Positions 25,325-34,270 of a stretch of 64,000 nucleotides of DNA are shown here, piece by piece. The stretch lies in contig NZ_JAJEQG010000003.1 in the NCBI RefSeq assembly GCF_020687245.1, forward strand, positions 62,001 through 126,000. The letters run 5' to 3'. The stretch's first letter is position 1, and the number at the start of each line of letters is the position of its first letter. The stretch is from Faecalibacterium longum CLA-AA-H243 (GTDB taxonomy: Bacteria; Bacillota; Clostridia; Oscillospirales; Ruminococcaceae). The notes below the pieces were generated by a model, which was not told the origin of the DNA, ran no database searches, and worked only from the letters and a program-made list of their open reading frames with translations. Both the position numbers and the translations under genes were made by a program.

Positions 25325-26584
25325 TCAAGTTTGCTCGGCTGCAATGCGGTCTGCAAGGTCGAGCAGCAGTTTTTTGTGGCCGAAGCCGCCCGACTTGGTG
25401 ATAACGTAGCGGGTGCAGCCGCGGTAGGTGAAGCGGGCCAGCACGACGCCCTTTTCCACCTCGCACACCGGCTCAAGCTCCTTGATGCCCACGCAGTTCA
25501 TGCACTGTAACAGCGTGTCGCCGCCGGTGAGCAGCAGGGTCCCAAGCGCGGGGCTGGTGAACAGTTTGCCCAGCATATGGCCGATGCTGCTGGCGATGCC
25601 GACCCGCATGCCCTCGAGGTCGAGGCCCCGGGCGGCGGCGTAATCCGCCGTGGGCTGGTTGCCGCCCTCGTCGTTGGTCTCGATGATGCAGCGGGGATTC
25701 GCGGCCAGCATCTCGTTGATGCCCTGTAGGGCCTCTTTGCCGTCCTCGCTCTCCCAATAGCCGGGGTCGAGCTTCTGGCGCGGGGTCAGGCGCAGGCGGG
25801 AGAAGCCGTTCTGTTCGGCCACATCCAGCTGGCGCAGGGTGATGGAGTTGACGCTTCCGCAGACCACCAGCAGACGGGGGTCCAGCTTCGGCATGGTGAC
25901 CGTCCTGCGCTCGGTCATCTTCATCAGGTCGGGCAGCAGCGCTGCAAAGCCGGCACAGCCTGCCATCAGGCGGGGCTTGCCATTCTGGAACAGGGCGCGG
26001 CCCGTGGACGCAAGGTCGTCGAGGCTCCCGGCGTCAAAGACCAGGATGCCCTCCTGCTCCGGCACAGCCTCACCCTCTTTCAGGGTCGGGAAGCTGTAGG
26101 CAGGCACATCGGTCTGTTCCCCGATGAGCTCCGTCACCCTGGCGTGGCGCACCGGCTCGAAGGGGTCGATGCCGAAGGGGCTCTCGGTCACAGGCACGCC
26201 GCTGATATAATGTACTCCGTCCCGGGTCACACGGTCGATCTGGGGGAAGGCCGGCAGGAACGGCAGCTGGCGCTCCCCGCTGGTTTTGAGCAGGGCCGAA
26301 AGCTCTGCGCCGATGTTTCCGCGCAGAGCGGAGTCTGTCTTTTTATAGATGCTGAAAACTCCCGCACTCATCGCCTCCCGGGTCAGTTTTGCGATGACGG
26401 CGTAGGCCTCTGCAGCGGGCAGATGGCGCGTCTCGGTGTCCACCACCAGCACAGCGGCGTCATTGGCTGCAAAATCCACCTGCTCTCCGACCACGACGCG
26501 GGTGGGGATGCCGCAGGCGGCAAACTGGACACCCGTATCCAGCGCGCCTGTAAAGTCATCTGCAAGGATCAGCAGAAGCAGCAT
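25325..26584 (-). CDS. DUF1537 four-carbon acid-sugar kinase
   Basis: 419 residues. The N-terminal LILADDFTGALDTGVQFA is the sugar-acid-binding signature of the DUF1537 (OtnK/DtnK) kinases. The C-terminal domain carries LLLTGGDTLLQCM for ATP. Known members phosphorylate D-threonate, D-erythronate or 3-oxo-tetronate. With the PdxA2-like gene in the same operon, a D-threonate/erythronate-type route to dihydroxyacetone phosphate is likely, though the aldolases and the dehydrogenase are not part of that textbook route. First gene of the catabolic operon; GGAGGAGCAACCT precedes ATG. Confidence 0.9.
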   Translation of the reverse strand: MLLLLILADDFTGALDTGVQFAACGIPTRVVVGEQVDFAANDAAVLVVDTETRHLPAAEAYAVIAKLTREAMSAGVFSIYKKTDSALRGNIGAELSALLKTSGERQLPFLPAFPQIDRVTRDGVHYISGVPVTESPFGIDPFEPVRHARVTELIGEQTDVPAYSFPTLKEGEAVPEQEGILVFDAGSLDDLASTGRALFQNGKPRLMAGCAGFAALLPDLMKMTERRTVTMPKLDPRLLVVCGSVNSITLRQLDVAEQNGFSRLRLTPRQKLDPGYWESEDGKEALQGINEMLAANPRCIIETNDEGGNQPTADYAAARGLDLEGMRVGIASSIGHMLGKLFTSPALGTLLLTGGDTLLQCMNCVGIKELEPVCEVEKGVVLARFTYRGCTRYVITKSGGFGHKKLLLDLADRIAAEQT

Positions 26585-26622
26585 AGGTTGCTCCTCCTCT
26601 CATGATTTATTCTCTTGATACC

Positions 26623-26628
26623 ATTATG
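26623..26628 (-). promoter_or_regulatory. -10 box of the catabolic operon
   Basis: CATAAT on the minus strand, with no good -35 hexamer at 17 bases. An activator-dependent promoter would fit the operator placed at 26667-26689. Confidence 0.5.
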
Positions 26629-26666
26629 CCTTATTTTGACACGGCGTGCATGGAAACGAGCGGTCT

Positions 26667-26689
26667 TTTCCGTTTTAATTTGAAACATT
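26667..26689. promoter_or_regulatory. Operator box of the acid-sugar module, site 2
   Basis: TTTCC-GTTTTAATTTGAAAC-ATT matches site 1 at 20 of 23 positions, in the same orientation relative to its promoter. A half site CCGTTTCA lies at about 26720-26727, between this box and the regulator promoter, and could serve autoregulation. Confidence 0.75.
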
Positions 26690-26745
26690 GATTAAGTTTT
26701 TTGGTTATAAAGTCTTAAACCGTTTCAAATAAGGACAGTCTTTGT

Positions 26746-26774
26746 TTGATTTTCGGGCGTTTATTTGCTAGAAT
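26746..26774 (+). promoter_or_regulatory. Promoter of the PrpR-like regulator
   Basis: TTGATT (26746-26751), 17-base spacer, TAGAAT (26769-26774). Confidence 0.65.
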
Positions 26775-26803
26775 AGTAGCAAATATGAACGGAGGTGTCT
26801 GTT

Positions 26804-28618
26804 GTGATAGAGACTCACACCCGTATTCTGGGCATCGCCCCCTACGACGGAATGCGCACTGCGATGGAGCAGGCGGCACAGGCTTATCCCAATGTCGAAA
26901 TGGACATTTACACCGGCGACCTGGAAGACGGGCAGGCCATCGTGCAGCAGATGCCCCCCAACTCCTATGACTGCATCATCTCCCGCGGCGGCACCGCCGC
27001 CCTCATCCGGCAGGTGACTGACCTGCCGGTGGTGGACATCCACATCTCGGTGTACGACGTGCTGCGCACCATGAAGCTGGCCGAGAATTATTCCAGCCTC
27101 TACGCCATCGTGGGCTTCCCCTCCATCACCGAGCCGGCCCACACCCTGTGCAGTCTGCTGGACTTCAACCTCGACATCCTCACCGTGAACAACGCTGCTG
27201 AGGTGCGCCACACTCTGGAGCGCCTGCAGCAGGGCGGCTACCGGATGGTGGTCTGTGACATGGTCACCCACACCATCGCCCGGGAGATGGGCTTCGACGC
27301 TTTCCTCATCACCTCCGGCGTCGAAAGCCTCCACGCCGCCATCGACCAGGCCGTGAACATCAGCTCCTGGTTCGGCTATCTGCGGCAGGAGAACCTGTTC
27401 CTCCGCAGCATCACTCAGGGCCAGAATGGCCGCGTCATCGTCATGGAGTCCAACGGCGACCTCTTCTACAGCAGCATCTCCGAAGTCCCGGCGGAGCTGA
27501 GCAGCGTCCTTCAGTCCCACATCCGGGAGATACCGGCCAGCGGCAACCTCCGCTTTTACTACACCGAGCGGGACCAGCTCTACAGCATCACCGCCCAGCA
27601 GCTGCTGATGAACAACGTCCAGCGGTATCTGTTCTACTGTGTTCCGGCCCGCATCCCGCTCCATTCCAGCCGTCCCGGCCTGCGCACCCTGAACAAGGGC
27701 GAGTGCGAATACCTCTTCGCCAACAGCTTCTACAGCCTCAGCGGCGCGATGGGTACCCAGGCGGCCGAGATACGCTCCCTCGCCCTGCTGCGCCAGCCGG
27801 TATTCATCTACGGCGAGCCCGGCACCGGCAAAGAGCAGATCGCACGCTACCTCTATCTGCACAGCTCCCTTGCAAACCACCCCTTCATCGTGGTGAACTG
27901 TGCGCTGCTGAATGAGAAGACCTGGGATTTCCTGCTCAACCACTACAACTCCCCTCTCAGCGCCACCGGAAACACCATCTACTTCCAGAATTTTGAGTCC
28001 ATCTCGCCCCAGTGGAGTTCAGAGCTTCTTGCCGCCATTGAAGAAACCGGTCTTGCCCGCCGGGTGCGGCTCATCTTCTCCTGTTCCATTGTCGAGGGGG
28101 AGCCGGTGCCGGAAGTGCTGCGGCATTTCAGTGAGCGGCTGGGCTCACTGGCCCTTCCCCTGCCCTCCCTGCGCAGCCTCTCCGACGAGATCCCGTCTCT
28201 GTCCAGCCTCTACCTCAACAGCCTGAACCTCGAGCTGGGCAAGCAGCTCTCGGGCTTCGAGCCCCGGGCCATCGAGATGCTCCGCCAGTACCCCTGGCCC
28301 AACAATTACACCCAGTTCAAGAACGTCCTGCGCGCCCTCGCCGCCCTGTCGGACGGCCCCTACATCCGGGCCGGGACGGTGGCCGATATGCTTTCCAAAG
28401 AGCGGACTCTGCGGGCCGTGCCGCCGCCGGCTTCTGCCCGCAAGCCCAGTGAGCAGACCCTCGAAGAGGTCATCCGCGATGTCGTCCAGCAGACCGTCGC
28501 CGCCCACGGCGGAAATCGCGCCGCCGCCGCCCGTCAGCTGGGCATCAGCCGCACGACCCTCTGGCGCTATATGGAAAAAATCGAGCAGAAACAACAGAAT
28601 GTAGAAAAAGAGTCCTGA
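26804..28618 (+). CDS. PrpR-N/AAA+/Fis-type regulator, degenerate sigma-54 activator
   Basis: 604 residues. The N-terminal 180 residues match PrpR-type sensory domains (ISRGGTAALIRQVTDLPVVD, IAREMGFDAFLITSGVES). A central AAA+ domain has Walker A GEPGTGKEQIA (about 337-344). The GAFTGA loop that contacts sigma-54 is not recognisable, and the Walker B region reads TIYFQNFE instead of hhhhDE. The C-terminus is a Fis-type helix-turn-helix (NRAAAARQLGISRTTLWRYM, about 565-590). It probably works as a conventional DNA-binding activator or repressor on the boxes at 20721 and 26667. I chose GTG at 26804, 8 bases after GGAGG; GTG at 26795 overlaps the ribosome site. Confidence 0.88.
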   Translation: MIETHTRILGIAPYDGMRTAMEQAAQAYPNVEMDIYTGDLEDGQAIVQQMPPNSYDCIISRGGTAALIRQVTDLPVVDIHISVYDVLRTMKLAENYSSLYAIVGFPSITEPAHTLCSLLDFNLDILTVNNAAEVRHTLERLQQGGYRMVVCDMVTHTIAREMGFDAFLITSGVESLHAAIDQAVNISSWFGYLRQENLFLRSITQGQNGRVIVMESNGDLFYSSISEVPAELSSVLQSHIREIPASGNLRFYYTERDQLYSITAQQLLMNNVQRYLFYCVPARIPLHSSRPGLRTLNKGECEYLFANSFYSLSGAMGTQAAEIRSLALLRQPVFIYGEPGTGKEQIARYLYLHSSLANHPFIVVNCALLNEKTWDFLLNHYNSPLSATGNTIYFQNFESISPQWSSELLAAIEETGLARRVRLIFSCSIVEGEPVPEVLRHFSERLGSLALPLPSLRSLSDEIPSLSSLYLNSLNLELGKQLSGFEPRAIEMLRQYPWPNNYTQFKNVLRALAALSDGPYIRAGTVADMLSKERTLRAVPPPASARKPSEQTLEEVIRDVVQQTVAAHGGNRAAAARQLGISRTTLWRYMEKIEQKQQNVEKES

Positions 28619-28625
28619 AAAGCAC

Positions 28626-28665
28626 AAAAAAGCTCCGGCTTTCATACGAAAACCGGAGCTTTTTT
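28626..28665. terminator. Bidirectional terminator
   Basis: AAAAAAGCTCCGG pairs with CCGGAGCTTTTTT. It separates the convergent regulator and SDR genes. Confidence 0.9.
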
Positions 28666-28671
28666 GTGTTT

Positions 28672-29526
28672 TTACACGCCCGAATAGGCGGAGAAGCCGC
28701 CATCGATGGGCAGGCAGATGCCGGTGATGAAACCGGCAGCGTCATTGTTCAGCAGGAACAGCAGTGCGCCCACAAGGTCCTTTTCGCTGTCGCCGAAGCG
28801 GCCCATGGGGGTCGCAGCGAGGATCTTGTTGGTACGGGCCGTCGGGGTGCCGTCCTCATTGTAGAGGAGGCTGGCGTTCTGCTCGCTGGCGAAGAAGCCC
28901 GGGGCGATGGCGTTCACCCGGATGCCGACTTTGCTGAAATGGACAGCCAGCCACTGGGTGAAGTTGGTCACAGCGGCTTTGGAGCCGGAGTAGGCCGGTA
29001 TCTTGGTCAGGGGCAGATAAGCGTTCATGCTGGAGATGTTGAGGATGTTGCAGCCCGGGCGGCCCACCATCTGGCGGGCGAAGGCCTGGGTGGGCAGCAG
29101 GGTGCCGATGAAGTTCAGGTTGAACACCATCTCTACACCACTCTCGTCGAGGTCGAAGAAGGTCACGGTATCGTCCTCGAGGTCGGCCATCTCGAAATAC
29201 TCTTTGTCCGTGTTGGCGCGGGCGTTGTTGCCGCCGGCACCGTTCACCAGAATATCGCAGGGGCCAAGCTCTGTCATCACGTCCTCAGCCACCTGCAGGC
29301 AGTTGGCCTTGTTCATGACGTTGCAGGTGTAGCCCCTGGCGATGCCGCCCTCGGCCTCGATCTCGTCGGCCAGAGCCTTGAGCTTCTCCATATTGCGGCC
29401 CAGCAGGGCGACTTTTGCGCCTGCCCGGGCCAGAGCCTTGGCGAAGATGGAGCACAGGGTGCCGCTTGCGCCTGTGACGACGGCCACCTTGCCGGTCAGG
29501 TCAGTGTTCAGTACATTCTGTTCCAT
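28672..29526 (-). CDS. SDR oxidoreductase (D-mannonate oxidoreductase-like)
   Basis: 284 residues. The Rossmann motif VTGASGTLCSIFAKALARAG (the usual TGxxxGIG is TGASGTLC), LVNGAGGNN and the catalytic YSGSK (Tyr/Lys), with Ser in ISSMNAY, define the short-chain dehydrogenase family. The NGAGGNN segment and the overall length resemble the SDR-type D-mannonate oxidoreductases (UxuB/YjmF) that reduce fructuronate. It is the last gene of the GH2-GH3-symporter operon, 19 bases after the symporter. The substrate might be a uronate or another keto sugar; no other hexuronate genes are here. Confidence 0.8.
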   Translation of the reverse strand: MEQNVLNTDLTGKVAVVTGASGTLCSIFAKALARAGAKVALLGRNMEKLKALADEIEAEGGIARGYTCNVMNKANCLQVAEDVMTELGPCDILVNGAGGNNARANTDKEYFEMADLEDDTVTFFDLDESGVEMVFNLNFIGTLLPTQAFARQMVGRPGCNILNISSMNAYLPLTKIPAYSGSKAAVTNFTQWLAVHFSKVGIRVNAIAPGFFASEQNASLLYNEDGTPTARTNKILAATPMGRFGDSEKDLVGALLFLLNNDAAGFITGICLPIDGGFSAYSGV

Positions 29527-29545
29527 GTTCTTCCTTTTTACAGGC

Positions 29546-31111
29546 TCAGCTGCGGTACTCGGCGGGCAGCTGGTCCATGCTCTGCCACTTGGTCATGGCC
29601 TCTTCCAGCTTCATGCCGTTGGCCACAGCGTCGCGGCGGCAGGCGTTGACCGCCTGGATCTCCTTCATCTTCTCGCCGGTCAGGGTGTAGCCCTTCATGG
29701 CGATAAGGGTAGCGGCCCAGGCCACCATCGGGATGATGCAGAACAGCACGATGACCACCCAATTCATACCGGGGGTGTAGAGGTCGTATTGGGTGGGCAG
29801 GCTCTCAAGACCGATGAAGCTCACAGCGATGCCGACGACGGTAGCGGACAGGCTGGACACCAGCTTATCCACCAGGCTGAACAGAGTACCCATGATGCCG
29901 GGGATGTAGTTGCCGCTGCGGTAAGTCTCGTAGTCGGAGCAGTCGGCGACCATGGGGATGGGCATATCGGCGGTGGCGTAGTATGCGCCGTAGCCGATGC
30001 CGAAGAATGCGATGAAGAGGATGGTGTAGAGGTTGATGGACAGGCCGTTGTTCCCCATGATGGACAGGGTGAAGGCGTCGCTGCGGCCCCAGAGCAGCAG
30101 CAGCACCAGCACGCCGATGTAGCAGATAAATGCCACACTGACGTACTTCATCAGGCTGGCCTTCTGGCCCTCCTTCTGGCTGGTGCGGACGGTGAGCAGG
30201 AAGAAGGGCACGCTGAAGACGTAGCCCAGCACCATCATGGGCAGGTACAAGCCGTCATAGTTGCCCATCATGCAGCCGTACAGCATACACAGGACGGTGG
30301 TGTTGGTAGCGATGGAGAGAGCCAGCTTGCAGCCGGCACCAGCCACCATCAGACGCTGCATGGGGTTATTGTTCTTGATGATCTGGACGTACTCGTGCAG
30401 CTTGACCTTCTCGCTGACCTCGCCGCCGATGCCGAAGTACTTGGGCTGGTCCTTCTCCCAGATGCCGATGATGGCCAGAATGGTGAGGAGGATGGAGATG
30501 ACGATGCCCACAGGAGCCAGAGTGCGGAAGAAACCGGCAGAGGCGTAGCCGCCCTCATAGTTTTTGGCGAGGATGGGGGCGAAGAACTGCATCGCGCCCA
30601 TGCCCAGCAGAGAGCCGACGGTGTTGAAAATGGTGAACAGGGGGCGCTGCTTGGGGTCGTTGGTCAGAACGGTCTGGCCGGAACGGGTGCAGCTGGTCTG
30701 GAAGGTGTAGCCGATGACCCAGACTGCGTACAGAGCCACGAAAGCCGCATAGCGCAGGAACATCGAGCTGGCGGGGATGAGCGGGGTCAGGCAGTACAGC
30801 ACGAGGATGCTGGCTGCCATGATGAGGTTGCCGATGACCATGAAGGGCCGGAACTTGCCGAACTTGCCGTTGGTGCGGTCCATCAGGGCGCCGATGATGG
30901 GGTCGGTGATCGCGTCGAACAGGCGCATACCGGTGACCATGACCGAAGCGAAGATCATGGACAGGGCCAGCACCTTACTGCCAAAGGTAGCGATGTAGGA
31001 AAGCACCAGCACATAGTACACGTTCGTTGCGCCGTTGTTCAGCGGGAACAGCACCAGCTGGTAGGTCTTGGCGCGGTTCAGGCCCGGCGCCTTTGCGGTT
31101 TGTTCACCCAT
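29546..31111 (-). CDS. GPH-family glycoside/hexuronide:cation symporter
   Basis: 521 residues, 12 predicted helices. N-terminal LVLFPLNNGATNVYYVLVLSY and RLFDAITDPIIGALMDRTNGKFGKFRPF, with the DxxxG and DR.NGKFGKFRP loop, are typical of the GPH (MelB/GusB) family in the major facilitator superfamily. It would import a glycoside or sugar acid with Na+ or H+. AAAAGGAGACACCGCAA precedes ATG. A terminator-like hairpin (31145-31175) separates it from the GH3 gene. Confidence 0.92.
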   Translation of the reverse strand: MGEQTAKAPGLNRAKTYQLVLFPLNNGATNVYYVLVLSYIATFGSKVLALSMIFASVMVTGMRLFDAITDPIIGALMDRTNGKFGKFRPFMVIGNLIMAASILVLYCLTPLIPASSMFLRYAAFVALYAVWVIGYTFQTSCTRSGQTVLTNDPKQRPLFTIFNTVGSLLGMGAMQFFAPILAKNYEGGYASAGFFRTLAPVGIVISILLTILAIIGIWEKDQPKYFGIGGEVSEKVKLHEYVQIIKNNNPMQRLMVAGAGCKLALSIATNTTVLCMLYGCMMGNYDGLYLPMMVLGYVFSVPFFLLTVRTSQKEGQKASLMKYVSVAFICYIGVLVLLLLWGRSDAFTLSIMGNNGLSINLYTILFIAFFGIGYGAYYATADMPIPMVADCSDYETYRSGNYIPGIMGTLFSLVDKLVSSLSATVVGIAVSFIGLESLPTQYDLYTPGMNWVVIVLFCIIPMVAWAATLIAMKGYTLTGEKMKEIQAVNACRRDAVANGMKLEEAMTKWQSMDQLPAEYRS

Positions 31112-31144
31112 TTGCGGTGTCTCCTTTTTTCTTATAAAAAACGA

Positions 31145-31175
31145 CAGCCTGCCCGCCGTTCTGGGGGACAGGCTG
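31145..31175 (-). terminator. Hairpin between GH3 and symporter
   Basis: CAGCCTG (31145-31151) pairs with CAGGCTG (31169-31175), extended by GGG/CCC. The minus strand then reads TCGTTTTTTAT. Probably a partial terminator inside the operon. Confidence 0.65.
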
Positions 31176-31213
31176 CCATTCGTTTTTAACAGTTGCGGAA
31201 ATCTGCGCCGGAA

Positions 31214-34200
31214 TTACTTCTGGTCAGCTGCGGGAGCGGTATCGACCATGCTCTTCTTCGCCTTGAGGGCCTTGCTCAGCTGCCATGCGCACAGGATGGT
31301 CAGGACGGCCAGCACTGCGATGAGCGCATAGATGGCGGTCTGCCACCACGGAGTGATGGTCTTCAGGGTATCGGTGGAAGCCCAGCCGTTCATGGCGTTG
31401 GAGTTGACCACGGTGTAGAGGATGTGGTGCATCGCGTTGCGCATCTGAGTGACGATGTAAGCATCGTTCTCATAGTTTGCAGCCTTGGTGGTGTGGATCT
31501 TGGGCATCGGGCTGTCCCAGATGTCGGAGCCGGCGATGAGGCCGTCCACCAGGTCCATGTACTGGCTGGAACCGGAGAAGTCGGTGATGCACATGCCGCG
31601 CATACCCAGCTCGCCGCGCAGGAAGCCGGTCAGCAGGTTGGCGTTAGCGCCGCACCAGGTAGCACCCCAGCGGTTGAAGCCGGTCATGACGCTCCAGGCG
31701 CCGCCATCGGTGATGGCCTTGTCAGCGACTTCCAGATAGATCTCACGAGCGGTCTGCTCGTTCAGCCAGGTGTTGACACCGCGGCGGCTGGTCTCGGAGT
31801 CGTTCAGGGCGACGTGCTTCAGGTAGACGTAGACGCCCTTGGACTGGATGCCCTGCACCTCAGCAGCGCAGATAGTGCCAGCCACGAACGGGTCCTCAGA
31901 GTAGTACTCGAAGTTACGGCCGCAGTAAGCGGTGCGGTGCATATTGATGCCGGGGCCGTACAGGCCGGAGTAACCCATGGCCAGGCAGTCCTCGCCGATG
32001 CACCTGCCGACCTCATTGATGAGGTCAACATTGAAGGTAGCAGCCATGACATCCTCGGAGGTGTAGCACATTGCGGATGCACCACCGGTCAGGGCAGCGG
32101 TCAGACCCTGAGGGCCGTTCTCGTCCTTGGTAGCAGTCTTGCCGATGGAGGCAGCGGCTGCGGTGTTGTGGAAGCCGAGGGTGATGGTGTTGACCATCTC
32201 GCTGTAGGTCAGCTGGTCCAGCAGGGTATCCCACTCGGGATCATTGAAGTCCTTGCCGATCATGGAAGCGAGGGTCAGGCCGTTCTTGGCGCCCAGAGTG
32301 GGCATCTCGACGCTGTTGGCCTCAGAGCCGTCGTACTTGGTGAAGGCGAGGCTTGCAGCCAGAGTCTCGTTGGCGGTCAGCTGTGCGGGAGCAGTGGGGA
32401 TGGTGCCGGTCCAGTCGGAGCGGCTCATCCAAGTCACACTGCCGGGAGCATTGCTGCTCTTGTTGGGGTCGGACTCGTCAAACAGGTTGGTGATGGCAGT
32501 GCCATTTGCGCCGGTGGAGAAGGTGGTGGTGTCGAGGGTGTCGTTGGTCCACTTCCAGACGAGGTCGGTGTTGCCGTTCTCGGTCATGCGGCCATTGGTG
32601 TTCTCGACGGTGTAGCCCTTGGCAGCCAGAATGTTGTTGACTGCGTTGTGGGAATCGGTGGCAGCGGTGAAGTAGTAGTCACCAGCGTCCACGATGTAGG
32701 TCTTGGCGTTGTTCGCGTCGTAGGTGCGCAGCTCGCTCTTCGGGACAGTGATGGTCACGTCCTCAGAAGCGCCGGGAGCCAGCACGTCGGTCTTTGCGAA
32801 GCCGCACAGCTCAGCAGCAGCCTTCTCGATGCCGTTTGCCTTGTCGTAAGCGGTGTAGGGAGACTGGAAGTAGATCTGGACGGTCTCCTTGCCAGAGAAG
32901 GTCTTGCCGGTGTTGGTGACCTTCAGGGTGACGGTGAAGGCATCGTCAGACTCGGTCACGTTGAAGTTGGAGTATGCGAAGGTGGTGTAGCTGTCGCCGT
33001 AACCGAAGGGGTAAGCAACGGTGGTTGCCCAGTTGTAATCGCCAGCCTTGGCGGTACCCATGACGACATCCTCGTAACGGGTCTCGAAGTAACGGTAGCC
33101 CAGGTAGATGCCTTCCTGATAGACACTGTACATACCCTGCACGTCAGCACCCTCGGTCAGCAGGTTGTACTCTGCTGCGTTGGGGTAAGCCTGGGTGTAG
33201 AAGTTGTACATAGCGGGGTTTGCCATGTTGTCGTACAGATAGGTATCGACCAGAGAGCCGGAGGGGGTGACAGTGCCGGACAGCAGCTGGCCCACACCGT
33301 TGATGCCGGTCTGGCCCACGTCGCCGATCCACATAGCAGCGTCGATGCCGTAGTCCTCACCGCAGATCTCGGGGTTGAGGAAGTCCAGCTCGATGGCGTT
33401 GGAGCTGTTGATGAGGACGACGATGTTCTTGAAGGTACCGTTGTCCTTCAGAGCCTTCAGGTTCTGCAGCAGCTCGATCTCTTCAGCGGACAGAGCGAGG
33501 TAGTTGCCGTCGCCCTCCTGGCCGGAGATCCAGCTGTCGCTGGTGCCATTCTCGCCGCTGGGAAGGTCTGCGCCCTCACCGCCGGAGCGGGAGAGGACCA
33601 CGATCGCAGCGTCGCCGTACTCAGCAAAGCTGGACTCAGCGCTGGACAGAGCGCTCCAGGGAGCCTCGTTGACAGCGTACTGGGTGTTCGCCTCCAGAGT
33701 ATCGGAGATGGAAGCGGGGGTCAGGCGGCTGTACTTGCTCATCATGGAGTCAGAGCTGTACAGATCCCACAGGGTCTGGTTGATGGTGATGCCCTGAGCT
33801 TCCAGAGCCTGCTTGAGGTTGGGAGCCTTGCTGGTATCGACAGAGCCGGAGCCGGTGCCGCCGTACATCAGGTCCACAGAGCCGTGGCCGAACAGGCTGA
33901 CCTTAGCGCCGCTGGCCAGAGGCAGGGCATTGTTCTCGTTCTTCAGCAGAGCTGCGCCCTCGGCCTCGACCGTCGCGCACAGTTCGGCCTCGTAAGCCTC
34001 GCGCTCCTCATCGGAATCAAAGCCCTTCTTGAAGTATTCGGTATCGCCGGTATTCTCGCCGTGGATGATCTTATAGGTAGATGCATTCAGAGCGACGTTG
34101 ATGGTGGTAGCGTACTGGTTTGCGATGATGTTGCCCACGATGGCAGCGACGGTCAGGATAGCCGTCAGGCCGGTGAGAACAGACCACAGCCGTACTTTCG

Positions 34201-34216
34201 GTTTGGTGTTTTTCAC
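31214..34216 (-). CDS. Membrane-tethered, domain-permuted GH3 beta-glycosidase
   Basis: 1,000 residues. One helix at each end (about 10-32 and 960-983) anchors it. The GH3 domains are in permuted order: the GH3-C alpha/beta sandwich comes first (about 70-380), then a fibronectin-III-like domain (about 420-520), then the GH3-N barrel (about 640-940). The likely nucleophile Asp is in MCITDFSGSS, and GRNFEYYSEDPF is the substrate-binding block. Substrates are probably beta-glucosides. With both ends in the membrane the catalytic part should face one side only; outside is expected but not proven. Second gene of the operon, 54 bases after GH2. Confidence 0.88.
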   Translation of the reverse strand: MKNTKPKVRLWSVLTGLTAILTVAAIVGNIIANQYATTINVALNASTYKIIHGENTGDTEYFKKGFDSDEEREAYEAELCATVEAEGAALLKNENNALPLASGAKVSLFGHGSVDLMYGGTGSGSVDTSKAPNLKQALEAQGITINQTLWDLYSSDSMMSKYSRLTPASISDTLEANTQYAVNEAPWSALSSAESSFAEYGDAAIVVLSRSGGEGADLPSGENGTSDSWISGQEGDGNYLALSAEEIELLQNLKALKDNGTFKNIVVLINSSNAIELDFLNPEICGEDYGIDAAMWIGDVGQTGINGVGQLLSGTVTPSGSLVDTYLYDNMANPAMYNFYTQAYPNAAEYNLLTEGADVQGMYSVYQEGIYLGYRYFETRYEDVVMGTAKAGDYNWATTVAYPFGYGDSYTTFAYSNFNVTESDDAFTVTLKVTNTGKTFSGKETVQIYFQSPYTAYDKANGIEKAAAELCGFAKTDVLAPGASEDVTITVPKSELRTYDANNAKTYIVDAGDYYFTAATDSHNAVNNILAAKGYTVENTNGRMTENGNTDLVWKWTNDTLDTTTFSTGANGTAITNLFDESDPNKSSNAPGSVTWMSRSDWTGTIPTAPAQLTANETLAASLAFTKYDGSEANSVEMPTLGAKNGLTLASMIGKDFNDPEWDTLLDQLTYSEMVNTITLGFHNTAAAASIGKTATKDENGPQGLTAALTGGASAMCYTSEDVMAATFNVDLINEVGRCIGEDCLAMGYSGLYGPGINMHRTAYCGRNFEYYSEDPFVAGTICAAEVQGIQSKGVYVYLKHVALNDSETSRRGVNTWLNEQTAREIYLEVADKAITDGGAWSVMTGFNRWGATWCGANANLLTGFLRGELGMRGMCITDFSGSSQYMDLVDGLIAGSDIWDSPMPKIHTTKAANYENDAYIVTQMRNAMHHILYTVVNSNAMNGWASTDTLKTITPWWQTAIYALIAVLAVLTILCAWQLSKALKAKKSMVDTAPAADQK

Positions 34217-34270
34217 GGATTCTCCTCCTTTTTTCTATAACAACCGCCGGTCGGCGGAATGTTTCACAAA

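Noticed and set aside
20676-26774. Sigma-54 promoters for the PrpR-like regulon
   Set aside because: No TGGCAC-n5-TTGC elements were found upstream of either operon, while sigma-70-like hexamers are present.
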